A stretch of 64,000 nucleotides of DNA from CAYWKS01 sp964458935 (lineage in GTDB: Bacteria > Planctomycetota > Phycisphaerae > Phycisphaerales > Zrk34), in assembly GCA_964458935.1 (NCBI GenBank), contig CAYWKS010000006.1, positions 62,001 to 126,000 on the forward strand. Reading direction: 5' to 3'. Made by a program: the position numbers and the translations under genes. Positions 1 through 8,229 of this stretch are shown here, one piece after another. Under the pieces are notes generated by a model. That model ran no database searches, was not told the origin of the DNA, and saw nothing but the letters and a program-made list of their open reading frames with translations. Within the stretch, counting starts at the first letter, position 1. The number at the start of each line of letters is the position of its first letter.

Positions 1-1579
1 GGTGGATCATGACCGGCCGATGCGCCGTGTTGTCGGCGCCCACGTACTCGATGCCAAACCGCTCGGGCAGGTTATAGTCGAGTTGCACCGTGCCCAACTG
101 CCACGAGCGGCCGATCACGTCGCGGACCACAAAGTCGATCTTGGGCCCGTAGAAGGCGGCCTCACCCTCCTCAGCCTGGTACTCTAGCCCACGGTCATCG
201 AGCATTTCGCGAAGCTCGCGCTCGGCACGATCCCACTTGGCCGGGTCGCCGACGTACTTGTTCGAATCGCGGTCGCGCAGGCTCAGCCGCATCTCCACGT
301 CCTCGAAGCCGAACGTCTCGAAGACGTATTGCACCAGATCGACGGTGGCGCCGACTTCCTGCTTGACCTGATCGTCGGTGCAGAAGATGTGAGCGTCATC
401 CTGCGTGAATCCGCGAACGCGGGTCATCCCGGTCAGCTCGCCCGATTGCTCGTAGCGGTAGACGGTGCCGAACTCAGCCAGCCGGATAGGCAAGTCGCGG
501 TAGCTCCGGGGCTCGGACGCGTAGATCTTCACGTGGTGCGGGCAGTTCATCGGTCGCAGCAGGTATTCGTCCGCGTCGTCGCCGCGCATCTGGATCGGCG
601 GGAACTGGCTGTCCTGGTAGAACGGGTAGTGGCCGCTGGTCTTGTAAAGGTCGATCTTACCGATGTGTGGGGTGTAGACGATCTCGTAACCGACCTCGAA
701 GAGCTTGTGCTTGAGGAAATCTTCGAGGAGGTTGCGGACCATCGCCCCGCGGGGTTTCCAGAGGACCAGCCCCGGACCAACCTGTTCATCGATAGTGAAC
801 AGCCCGAGCTTCTGACCGATCACGCGATGGTCACGCTGGCGGGCCTGCTCGAGTCGTTCGAGGTGTTCGTCGAGCGCCTTCCTCGTGGCGAAGGCGGTGC
901 CGTAGACGCGCTGCAGCGGCTGGGCATCGACATCGCCCTTCCAGTGGCTGCGGGCCAGCGACATGACCTTGTACGCGCCGATGCGGCCGGTGCTCGGGAC
1001 GTGCGGGCCGCGGCACAGGTCCTCCCAGTCCCGGCCCGGCTGACCCGTCACATACCAGCTCAGTCGTGCATGGGGATCAGCTTCCAGCGCCCGCTCGGCG
1101 TTGTCGATCTTGTAGGCGTTGGCTTCCTCCCGCAGTTTGGTCAACCCGTCGTCGGGGGCCAACTCGTAACGGGTGAAAGGTCGATCCTCGCGGATGATCC
1201 GGCCCATCTCATCTTCGATCTGGTCGAACTCATCGGCGCTCAGCGGCTCGTCGAGGTCGATGTCGTAGTAAAAACCGTTGTCCACCGGCGGGCCGTAGAC
1301 CAGCTTGGCCGTCGGGTGCAGCGTGCAAATCGCCTCGGCCATGACATGGGCCGCCGAGTGCCGGATCACATACAGCGCATCGGGATCATCGTCGCGCTCG
1401 GTGATCAGTTCAAAGCGGGCGTCCCGGGTGAACTCGCGGTCGAGGTCGACGATCTGGCCGTCAACCTTGGCGGCGATGGCGGCCTTGGCGAGGCGGGCGC
1501 CAATCGATGCGGCGACCTCTCGCGGCGTCACGGGCCCGTCGAACTCCTTCACGCTACCGTCCGGTAGGGTCACTTGCAT
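1..1579 (-). CDS. thrS: Threonyl-tRNA synthetase, 3' end beyond the window
   Basis: Charges tRNA-Thr with threonine in the cytoplasm. About 526 codons are visible. An N-terminal TGS domain (about 1-62) is followed by the editing domain with an HxxxH motif at residues 74-78 (HSAAH). The class II catalytic core follows, with the NCPHH zinc/active-site segment and a motif 2 region reading GMTRVRGFTQDD. Motif 3 and the anticodon-binding domain lie beyond the left edge, so the gene is truncated by the window and not broken. The ATG at 1579 is preceded by GGAG about 10 bases upstream. It is transcribed divergently from nrdR across about 170 bases. Identification is secure from the motif order. Confidence 0.97.
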   Translation of the reverse strand, partial: MQVTLPDGSVKEFDGPVTPREVAASIGARLAKAAIAAKVDGQIVDLDREFTRDARFELITERDDDPDALYVIRHSAAHVMAEAICTLHPTAKLVYGPPVDNGFYYDIDLDEPLSADEFDQIEDEMGRIIREDRPFTRYELAPDDGLTKLREEANAYKIDNAERALEADPHARLSWYVTGQPGRDWEDLCRGPHVPSTGRIGAYKVMSLARSHWKGDVDAQPLQRVYGTAFATRKALDEHLERLEQARQRDHRVIGQKLGLFTIDEQVGPGLVLWKPRGAMVRNLLEDFLKHKLFEVGYEIVYTPHIGKIDLYKTSGHYPFYQDSQFPPIQMRGDDADEYLLRPMNCPHHVKIYASEPRSYRDLPIRLAEFGTVYRYEQSGELTGMTRVRGFTQDDAHIFCTDDQVKQEVGATVDLVQYVFETFGFEDVEMRLSLRDRDSNKYVGDPAKWDRAERELREMLDDRGLEYQAEEGEAAFYGPKIDFVVRDVIGRSWQLGTVQLDYNLPERFGIEYVGADNTAHRPVMIH

Positions 1580-1668
1580 GGTCACATCTCCGTCGAGCGT
1601 CGCATCGTATCAAATCCTGCAACGGCTGGCCCGGGCCTGTGCGCGGCGCCGTGCGAGCTCCCCAACGG

Positions 1669-1697
1669 ATCACACGGGCCAGGCCATGCGATATAAT
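1669..1697 (+). promoter_or_regulatory. Probable sigma70-type promoter of nrdR
   Basis: A perfect TATAAT lies at 1692-1697. ATCACA (four of six matches to the -35 consensus) lies 17 bases upstream at 1669-1674. Predicted transcription would start near 1704, giving a leader of about 45 bases before nrdR. The element sits in the divergent thrS-nrdR gap. No NrdR box was recognised. Confidence 0.55.
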
Positions 1698-1748
1698 GCG
1701 ATAGCGAGGCCAGGTGATACTACACGTTGTGGCTGCGAGAGGTCAGTA

Positions 1749-2237
1749 ATGATTTGCCCGATCTGCGGCGCTGACAAGGACAAGGTCATCGACTCCCGCG
1801 CCGCGGAGAATGGGCGGGTCGTCCGCCGTCGGCGCGAGTGCCTGAACTGCCGCCGCCGATTCACCACCTACGAGCGCGTCGAGGGCGCGATCAAACTCAC
1901 GGTCATCAAGAGCAACGACCAGCGTGAGCCCTACAACCGTCGAAAGCTGCGGGCGGGCATCGAGCAGGCCTGCTACAAGCGGCCGGTCGACGAGGAGGCG
2001 ATCAACGACCTGGTCGACGCCGTGGAGGAAGAACTGCATCGGCGGTTTGATCGAGAGGTGGAAAGCCGGGAGATCGGCGAAATCGTCTGCGAGCGACTGC
2101 CGGCCCTGGACCAGGTCGCGTATGTCCGGTTTGCCAGTGTATACAAGCAGTTCAAGACGATGGAGCAGATCATGGCAGATATGCGGGAAGCCATGAGTCG
2201 GCCCCCCGAGGCCAAAGATCAGGGACGATTGTTCTAA
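1749..2237 (+). CDS. nrdR: Transcriptional repressor NrdR
   Basis: A 162-residue ATP-cone repressor of ribonucleotide reductase genes. The N-terminal zinc ribbon has Cys3 and Cys6 (MICPIC) paired with CLNC at about 31-34, followed by the basic RRRFTTYE segment. The ATP-cone domain starts near residue 46 (LTVIKSNDQREPYNRRKL) and continues to about 136. Length and motif order are exactly those of the family. The ATG at 1749 was chosen because GAGAGG lies just upstream and the protein then begins at the conserved zinc ribbon; longer in-frame extension would run back into thrS. No ribonucleotide reductase catalytic gene is adjacent, but an NrdJ-tail homologue lies at 60504-60884 in this window. 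Confidence 0.97.
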   Translation: MICPICGADKDKVIDSRAAENGRVVRRRRECLNCRRRFTTYERVEGAIKLTVIKSNDQREPYNRRKLRAGIEQACYKRPVDEEAINDLVDAVEEELHRRFDREVESREIGEIVCERLPALDQVAYVRFASVYKQFKTMEQIMADMREAMSRPPEAKDQGRLF

Positions 2238-2274
2238 TCAAAATCGGCCATCGCATCGGGTGGCCCATCGGTGT

Positions 2275-2280
2275 TACAAT
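2275..2280 (+). promoter_or_regulatory. -10 element for a probably leaderless transcript
   Basis: TACAAT (five of six to consensus) ends 8 bases before the ATG at 2289, so transcription would begin almost at the start codon. No Shine-Dalgarno sequence and no good -35 are visible. Confidence 0.4.
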
Positions 2281-2288
2281 ACAGGCTT

Positions 2289-2885
2289 ATGTCCGATGTA
2301 CTGCCTCCAAGCAGCGGAGCGGCGGCCGACGACGCCTTTGACCCCGGGGCCGACTATTTTCACCCGCCGACGATTCCGACACTGGTGTGGTGCCTGCACT
2401 GCGGTGAAGAGTACGACAGTTGGCGGATGGAGTACCGCATCTTTACCGACGAGGACGGCGCCCGCCGCGGGTTCTGGTGCTGTCCCACGCCGAACTGTGA
2501 TGGCAGGGGTTTCGGGTTCGACGTGTTCCCTGTCGACGAGAACTACGTAGACCCGGACGGCCGGGAGATGAGCGCGTGGGATGACGACGAGCCGCCGACC
2601 CCTGAAGATGATCCCGATCGCCCGCCGGACGTGCCCACGCCCGTCCGCTGCGAGCAATGCGGCAGCGAGTACCTGAGCGACGCCCTGATCTGGCGCGTGG
2701 ACAAGAATGCCGATGGCGGGTATGCGATGAGCGGGTGGTGCTGCCCGGTGCCCGGCTGCCGTGGCATGGGCTTCGGCATGGACATCCGCCCGACTGACCC
2801 GAACTACCGCGATCCGCTCGGCCGCCGCATCTGGAGTCCCGGCGAGAAACCGCCGCCGCCCCATGACGAAGACATCCCCTACTGA
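2289..2885 (+). CDS. Unknown protein with two tandem zinc-ribbon-like modules
   Basis: A 198-residue soluble protein of no family I recognise. It consists of two homologous modules. Module 1 (about 30-100) has CLHC at 35-38, then CC at 64-65 and C70, followed by GRGFGFDV. Module 2 (about 117-186) has CEQC at 121-124, CC at 151-152 and C157, followed by GMGFGMDI. The modules share the order CxxCGxEY, WCCPxPxC, GFGxD, P-x-D-x-NY-x-DP-x-GR. The linker is Asp/Pro/Glu-rich. The Cys pattern suggests one structural metal per module. ATG 2289 was preferred over the in-frame GTG at 2271 because the latter overlaps the -10 element. It lies downstream of nrdR but probably has its own promoter. Confidence 0.8.
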   Translation: MSDVLPPSSGAAADDAFDPGADYFHPPTIPTLVWCLHCGEEYDSWRMEYRIFTDEDGARRGFWCCPTPNCDGRGFGFDVFPVDENYVDPDGREMSAWDDDEPPTPEDDPDRPPDVPTPVRCEQCGSEYLSDALIWRVDKNADGGYAMSGWCCPVPGCRGMGFGMDIRPTDPNYRDPLGRRIWSPGEKPPPPHDEDIPY

Positions 2886-2894
2886 TCGCGGCGA

Positions 2895-5800
2895 TCACGC
2901 TTCCGGGTGACAACCATAGTCATCATCCGACAGCCGGCGGCGCTCGACGCCCGGGCCTTGCCATTCCAACTCGACGTCGCGTCGGCCGTTGATCTCAATC
3001 GACAGCGGGTACTGGCCGCGTTTGAGCGGGACATCGGCGGTGCGCGGCATCGGCGTGCCGGGTATCTCACGCCGCGCGAACACCGCGTGGTCGCCGATCG
3101 TCATGCTCCCGTCGCCAGTGGGTCGGAAGTGAAACGTGTAGACGCCGTCGCGCGGGACGTTGAGCCTGCCGCGGAGCAGATAACGGCCCCGGGCGTCGCC
3201 GGCGGGGTATAGCGATCTAGCTGCCGAAGCATCCGACTGACCGGCACGCGTTTCGATCAGCTTGCCCGCGACCAGTTCCTTCGACGCGGCCGGGTCGGTG
3301 GCGATGCGCCAGTCGTACCGTCTTTCGAGAGGCGTCTTGACGCCCCGCGGCGTGATCGAACGGACGACCAGCGTGCTGTCACGATCGATCTCAAGCGTGC
3401 CGTCGCAGGTCTGCCAGTCACGATCGGCCAGGGGCTGTTCCGGGGCACCCTCACCTTCAGGCGGCAGGATCGCGTACTGCACCGCGGCCTCGGGGTCGGC
3501 CGAAAGGCTGCGACACCGAACCGTGACGGGTTCCAGGAATGCGCCACCCGCCGGGGCAACGGCCACCTCCGCCGCGGTCGACGTCGCCGGGTAGACGACG
3601 AAATGCGTCGCGCCGGTCTGCCACCGCTGCGGGAAGAAGTATTCTTTGAGGCTGTCGCCATCGATGTCGAGCCCGCTGTCGGAATCGAGCCGCATGAAGG
3701 TCTTGCCGTCGCGTTGCTCGATGCCTGCGATGCGGAAGGTCCAACCCCCGCCGCCGTTGACCAGGTGCTCGCGCCGGTCCGCGACCTTCTGCTTCATCCG
3801 CTCGACGTACCGACCGATTGGGCTCTTCCGCGTCAGTGCGTCGGCCTGCTCATACGTCAGGTTACCCGCGCTCTCGTAGTCCCGACGCAGGTGCTTGAGC
3901 TTGTACTCGGCCCAGTCGATCAGCCGCGTGAAATCGAGATCCGGCCGGCCCATCCGCGGCGAATCGTCGAGCTTGCCGTTGTTGGTCAGCATGACCCACG
4001 ACCCGACGAGACTGGCGGGCAACGCTTGCTCGGCCTCCACGAAAAACCCGTCGACCGCATCAGCGTTCCACCGCCGCAGGCTGCGCGTCACCACGCCCTG
4101 GTACTCGGCGGCTACGGCCGAAAGCTTGTGGTCGGCGGCCATCAGATCCGTCCCGCCGATGAGGTAGGCGTCGGAGCGTTCGCCCTGACGGACGGCCATG
4201 CCGATGCGACCGTCGAAGCGGATGCCCTTGACCCGCGCCCGAAACGGATCCGTGTCGGTGCTGAGAAACACGGTGTCGGTACGATTGTCGAACTCGACCT
4301 CGAGGACGATGGCGTTGTCCGCGCCTTGCACGGGCAAGCGGCGCACGGCCCGGATCGCCGGCGCACCGGACCACGGCTCGTGGATGGCGACGAACTGCGC
4401 CTTGCCGCCTTCACCTTCGTGCCGAAGCAGGAATGCCGGCATCCGCCGCCACGACTCGGATGGCTGGCTGCTGTCCATCCCGCCGGACCACGGCATCTCG
4501 GCGAGGATGGCGGTGTAGCTGTCGTCCGAGACGTAGTGATGCCGCACCCCAATCGCGGGCTTGTCGGACCAGGATGTGTCGGTCGCCTTGTAAGGCAACT
4601 CGGCGCGGCCGGTCTTGCCGTGGTGGACCACCTCCTTCCCATCCACCATGCGCTGTACACCGGGCCACGGGTCCTTGAGCTTGTAGTCCACCGTGAAGTA
4701 ATCCGGGGCCGCGGCCTGGCGAACATTGAACAGCACGCCGTAGCCGCTGAGGTAGTCGGCGAACTCGTCAACCCATTCGACGCCGTCGGGCAACAGCGGC
4801 CGCAGCCCCGGCACGGGCCTGGCCTTGAGCGAGGTCGACTGCGTGCTCGGGCTCAGTTTCGAGCTGCGCATCATGTAGTCGCGGACCTTGCCGCCCTCGA
4901 CGACGAACAGGTCGATCACGTAGGGCCGCTCGGGGTCCACGGTGTTCAGCGCCAGCGTCCGCTCGTACCGGGTGGTCTTGTTGGCGTAGGCGCGGGGGGC
5001 CGCGACCCGCGCGACCGAGAAGCCCGGCAGGTTGGGCTCGTAGTACACCACGTCGCCGTCGGCGTAGGCCGCGCCCTGGTTCTCGTGATCGACGATCACC
5101 ACGTTGTGTCCGAACGCTCCGGAGTAGGTGATCCGCAGGGCGTGCTTGGGGTAGCTCAAGTCATCGATCAGGTAGTGGCCCTTGGCAAACAGCTGCATGT
5201 CCAGCGTGTCCTGGTGGCCGTGGTTGGTCGACAGGCCGAAGCCCATGTGCACCTGGACCTGGTCGTCCCCGGCGCCGTCGCCGAGGACCACGTGTCGCAG
5301 ACCGGGCTTCATGATGTCGTCGCTGCGGACACGGGGCGGGCGATAGAGGAACGGCGCGCGGCCGAGATATCCATGCCCACAGTCGTTGAAGATCGGATGC
5401 CCGCCGCTGGGCATGCGGATCTCCGGCAGGCACTTAAACGCCCGCGCCCAGAAGTCCTCGTATCGGCCACGTGGGAATTGCCAGTCGACGACGCGGCCCT
5501 GGTACGGGACGTCGCCTTGGGGGAAGGCCTCGGCCCAGAGCTTGGCGTTCTTGCCATCGCCCGGGGTCTTGTAGTCCGGCGGATCCGTGTAGCCATTGAT
5601 CGCCCGCAGGGCTTCATCAGCGCGCCACAGGTGGATACACCAGTAGCCCGGTCCTTCGGTGTACCCGCCGTCCACGGTGAAGGAGACCTGCGGCATCTTC
5701 TCGCACGCCTGGGTAAACAGTCGGAACGTCTCACGGTCATGGGCCAGCCGCGCGAAGTTGAACCGGCCGTATACCGGATAGCCTTGATGGAACTTGCCCA

Positions 5801-6713
5801 GCCCCCCGCCGTAACGGTTCTTGGCCATGTAGACGGTGTCGATGGCCTTGCGGCGAAGGTCCTCGCCGATCCGCTCCGACATCACGTCGAACGCCTTGCT
5901 GTTCCAGCAGATGTCGGTGGCGGTGATCATGTAGCCCGGCCCGTTGGATTCGCCGGATGCCCGCCGGCCATAGCGGGTGTCGGTCCATCCGTACGGCCAG
6001 TCGCGCCCGGCCGCATCGAGGTAATCCTCGCCATAGCCCTGTACCAGCAGCCAGTCGCGGAACCGCGTGGCGTACGCGTTGACCATGAGCGCGACCTTCT
6101 CGGCGTAGCGCTCGTCCCGGGTCTCGTGATACGCCCGGGCGAAGTTGCGCATCAGGTCCTGGCAGAACTTGTCCCGTATGGTGTCCAGCACACCGTCGAA
6201 GCAATATCGGCGTCCGGTCGCTTTGTTGTAGTAGTAATGGACCTTGACCTTCCTACCACGCGGCCCGCCCTCGCTTAGCTTGGGTGTCTCCATCTCGAGA
6301 GTCAGGTTCTTGGGGAACCTCGGGTTATCGGGGTAGACCTCGCCGCAGGCTTTGCAGGCATACTGGTCGGGCTTGTTCGGGTCGAACACGTAGGGCGTGA
6401 CGTGCTTCCAGTTGCGTGTGGTGTGGCTGTTCATGCCTCTGCTCCGCACGCAGTTCGGGCAGTGATGATGGATCAGGGGCGATTGCTCGGGCAGGCAGGC
6501 GACGATCTTTTGGTCGGTCATACGATCCAGCAGTCGCTCCATCTCCGCAATCCAGCGGGCGCGATCGCCCATGCCGCCGAATCGCAGTGATTCAGGACGC
6601 GGGTGTGAGAACAACACTTCGTCGGACCAGGGGCCTGGCTTGTCTTCGGCATGGACCGGCGTGGCAAATGCGACGAATAGCAGGCCCAACAGGCAAAGTA
6701 TGCGATGTGGCAT
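2895..6713 (-). CDS. Large secreted heparinase II/III-like polysaccharide lyase
   Basis: A 1272-residue exported protein. A signal peptide covers about 1-22 (hydrophobic run ending PVHA before EDK). Residues about 80-130 contain HHHCPNC (C85, C88) and CKAC (C120, C123), a zinc-ribbon-like insertion. An alpha-toroid region follows. The heparinase II/III-like region carries the signature GHQDTLDMQLFAKG followed by YLIDD, where the family places catalytic and structural residues. The C-terminal part looks like a chitobiase/hexosaminidase-type Ig-like domain (PAGGAFLEPVTVRCRS) and then a PA14-like beta domain (GVYTFHFRPTGDGSMTIG). The likely role is lyase attack on an acidic, uronate-containing glycan in the periplasm or outside. 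AAGGATCC precedes the ATG. It is far longer than typical 600-900 residue members because of the C-terminal modules. The substrate is unknown. Confidence 0.85.
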   Translation of the reverse strand: MPHRILCLLGLLFVAFATPVHAEDKPGPWSDEVLFSHPRPESLRFGGMGDRARWIAEMERLLDRMTDQKIVACLPEQSPLIHHHCPNCVRSRGMNSHTTRNWKHVTPYVFDPNKPDQYACKACGEVYPDNPRFPKNLTLEMETPKLSEGGPRGRKVKVHYYYNKATGRRYCFDGVLDTIRDKFCQDLMRNFARAYHETRDERYAEKVALMVNAYATRFRDWLLVQGYGEDYLDAAGRDWPYGWTDTRYGRRASGESNGPGYMITATDICWNSKAFDVMSERIGEDLRRKAIDTVYMAKNRYGGGLGKFHQGYPVYGRFNFARLAHDRETFRLFTQACEKMPQVSFTVDGGYTEGPGYWCIHLWRADEALRAINGYTDPPDYKTPGDGKNAKLWAEAFPQGDVPYQGRVVDWQFPRGRYEDFWARAFKCLPEIRMPSGGHPIFNDCGHGYLGRAPFLYRPPRVRSDDIMKPGLRHVVLGDGAGDDQVQVHMGFGLSTNHGHQDTLDMQLFAKGHYLIDDLSYPKHALRITYSGAFGHNVVIVDHENQGAAYADGDVVYYEPNLPGFSVARVAAPRAYANKTTRYERTLALNTVDPERPYVIDLFVVEGGKVRDYMMRSSKLSPSTQSTSLKARPVPGLRPLLPDGVEWVDEFADYLSGYGVLFNVRQAAAPDYFTVDYKLKDPWPGVQRMVDGKEVVHHGKTGRAELPYKATDTSWSDKPAIGVRHHYVSDDSYTAILAEMPWSGGMDSSQPSESWRRMPAFLLRHEGEGGKAQFVAIHEPWSGAPAIRAVRRLPVQGADNAIVLEVEFDNRTDTVFLSTDTDPFRARVKGIRFDGRIGMAVRQGERSDAYLIGGTDLMAADHKLSAVAAEYQGVVTRSLRRWNADAVDGFFVEAEQALPASLVGSWVMLTNNGKLDDSPRMGRPDLDFTRLIDWAEYKLKHLRRDYESAGNLTYEQADALTRKSPIGRYVERMKQKVADRREHLVNGGGGWTFRIAGIEQRDGKTFMRLDSDSGLDIDGDSLKEYFFPQRWQTGATHFVVYPATSTAAEVAVAPAGGAFLEPVTVRCRSLSADPEAAVQYAILPPEGEGAPEQPLADRDWQTCDGTLEIDRDSTLVVRSITPRGVKTPLERRYDWRIATDPAASKELVAGKLIETRAGQSDASAARSLYPAGDARGRYLLRGRLNVPRDGVYTFHFRPTGDGSMTIGDHAVFARREIPGTPMPRTADVPLKRGQYPLSIEINGRRDVELEWQGPGVERRRLSDDDYGCHPEA

Positions 6714-7251
6714 GGATCCTTGGGTCTTTCTGGACGGAGGTGGTATGACGCCGCGCGTCTACGGCGGGATTCGACATCGCGGATCGGGCTTGAAGATCGT
6801 TCAAGTTACCTGCCGAGCAACCCGCACCGCGTCTGTATGACGATGCATGTGACCGGTTTGGCTCAGGGGCCCGTGTCCGGAGGGGGATGACCGACCTGAC
6901 GGGCCAAGAGTCGGTGCGACGAGGCGGGCCGACCGGGCCGACGCCTTGACCGGTCTGCAATCGCGTGTCATATTGGCGGTTAGACTGCCTTGACCGTGCT
7001 GGCCTAAGCCTTCGTAAGATAAGGTGCTGCAAGCGGTTTGCTCCATTCGAGTCTCAAGCCAGTTGCTTGATTCGCCGAGTGATTAGACATGTTCGGCGCC
7101 CGGCACCCGGGAGCATGACGAGGGCCCGGCGCCGTACAGCAATGGTGCCGCTACACCCCCAACGCCTCCCCTGACCGCGCTCGGACTGACCGACCGTGCC
7201 GGCTGGATGGGTGGATGCCACGGACGGATCGAAAGCCCAGGAGACGGATGC
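6714..7251 (+). other. 538-base intergenic region, divergent promoters expected
   Basis: This lies between the start of the heparinase-like gene (minus) and the methyltransferase gene (plus). I see no convincing gene. Short open frames on both strands lack conserved features. A candidate promoter for the rightward gene is annotated at 6946-6974. The stretch around 6880-6950 is rich in GGCC-type inverted repeats but lacks a T tract. Confidence 0.5.
6946..6974 (+). promoter_or_regulatory. Candidate promoter upstream of the methyltransferase gene
   Basis: TTGACC (five of six to -35 consensus) is followed after 17 bases by CATATT (four of six to -10 consensus). This would give a long leader of about 270 bases before the start at 7252, so a second closer promoter is possible. 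Confidence 0.3.
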
Positions 7252-8202
7252 ATGCCTGCCTCACAAACTCAAGTGGACAACGCGACGATGGGAGGCCTAC
7301 CCAACGCCATGGTCGATTGGCTGCTCCGCGTGGTCGACAACAACGGCCCGCGGGAGAGCGACTTCCCCGGCCTGCATGAATTCGTCACGCTCGTCGCCCG
7401 GCTCCGCCAGGCCCGCGTGTTCACCGAGCAGCACCTCGAGCACCTCTGGAACCAACTCGGACGCCTGGGCACCCCCCAGACCCTCATGGGCCACGTCTAC
7501 CGTAAGCCGCACGGCTACGCGGGCGACTTCAAGATCATCGACGCGATCTACTCCGGCCGAACCACGGACGACCCTACGTTGCGGCGGTGGGATGACTACT
7601 TCCTTCAGTTGCCGGCGGTGCAGGCGGTCCGCAACCGTGGCGATCACTGCCTGCGGACCGTCGACACACTCATGGACGAGGCGAAACGGGATAGCCTGTC
7701 AGACCAGCCGCTCGCCTTCCTCAGCCTTGGCTGCGGGCCCTGCCGCGACCTTGAACAGGTCGTCGCCCGGTACCGCGATCGCATCCGCTTCGTCTGCGTC
7801 GACCAGGACACCGAGGCGCTTGACCACGCCCGCGAGCGCTTCGAAGGGACGGCGGCGGACATCTCTTTCGTCCCCAGCAACGTCCTGCGGATGCAACTGG
7901 GTCAGAGCTTCGACATCGCCTGGTCTGCGGGCCTTTTCGATTACCTCAACGATCGGCTGTTCGTCGCGGTGGCCAAGCGGATCCGCCGCCACCTCAAGCC
8001 CGGAGGCTGGCTGGTCATCGGCAACTTCGGCCCGGCCAACCCCTCCCGGCCGTTCATGGAGTTCGGCAACTGGCACCTGATCCACCGCACCGAAGACCAG
8101 TTGCATCAGCTCTGTGACCTGGCCGGCTTTCCCGCCGACCGCATCCGTGTCGAGCGCGAGTCCACCGGCATCAACCTCTTCGTCCACGCCCAGCGCGACT
8201 GA
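7252..8202 (+). CDS. Class I SAM-dependent methyltransferase, PhcB-like
   Basis: A 316-residue soluble methyltransferase. An N-terminal helical region (about 15-140) contains the segment KPHGYAGDFKIIDAIY (85-100), typical of proteins often annotated as 3-hydroxypalmitate methyl ester (extracellular factor, PhcB) synthases. The Rossmann-fold core begins with motif I FLSLGCGPCRD at about 156-166, then an acidic strand-2 end (VCVDQD), and a late strand KPGGWLVIGNF. ATG 7252 was chosen because AGGAG lies 9 bases upstream; the in-frame ATG at 7207 lacks a site. It is convergent with the histidine kinase at 8230-9861. The methyl acceptor is unproven; 3-hydroxy fatty acid is a family-based guess. 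Confidence 0.75.
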   Translation: MPASQTQVDNATMGGLPNAMVDWLLRVVDNNGPRESDFPGLHEFVTLVARLRQARVFTEQHLEHLWNQLGRLGTPQTLMGHVYRKPHGYAGDFKIIDAIYSGRTTDDPTLRRWDDYFLQLPAVQAVRNRGDHCLRTVDTLMDEAKRDSLSDQPLAFLSLGCGPCRDLEQVVARYRDRIRFVCVDQDTEALDHARERFEGTAADISFVPSNVLRMQLGQSFDIAWSAGLFDYLNDRLFVAVAKRIRRHLKPGGWLVIGNFGPANPSRPFMEFGNWHLIHRTEDQLHQLCDLAGFPADRIRVERESTGINLFVHAQRD

Positions 8203-8229
8203 GTCCGTCATCCATGGTCAGCCTGTGGG

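Noticed and set aside
329..1567. 412-codon plus-strand frame at the left edge
   Set aside because: Antisense to thrS, whose catalytic motifs are intact in the opposite strand.
1580..1748. NrdR box in the nrdR promoter
   Set aside because: The only palindrome-like sequence (ACACGTTGTG near 1722-1731) does not match the NrdR box pattern well, and a single site is not typical.
3603..6278. 891-codon plus-strand open frame
   Set aside because: It mirrors the heparinase-like gene on the minus strand, has no recognisable motif and has the Val/Arg/Gly/His-rich composition typical of GC-rich antisense frames.
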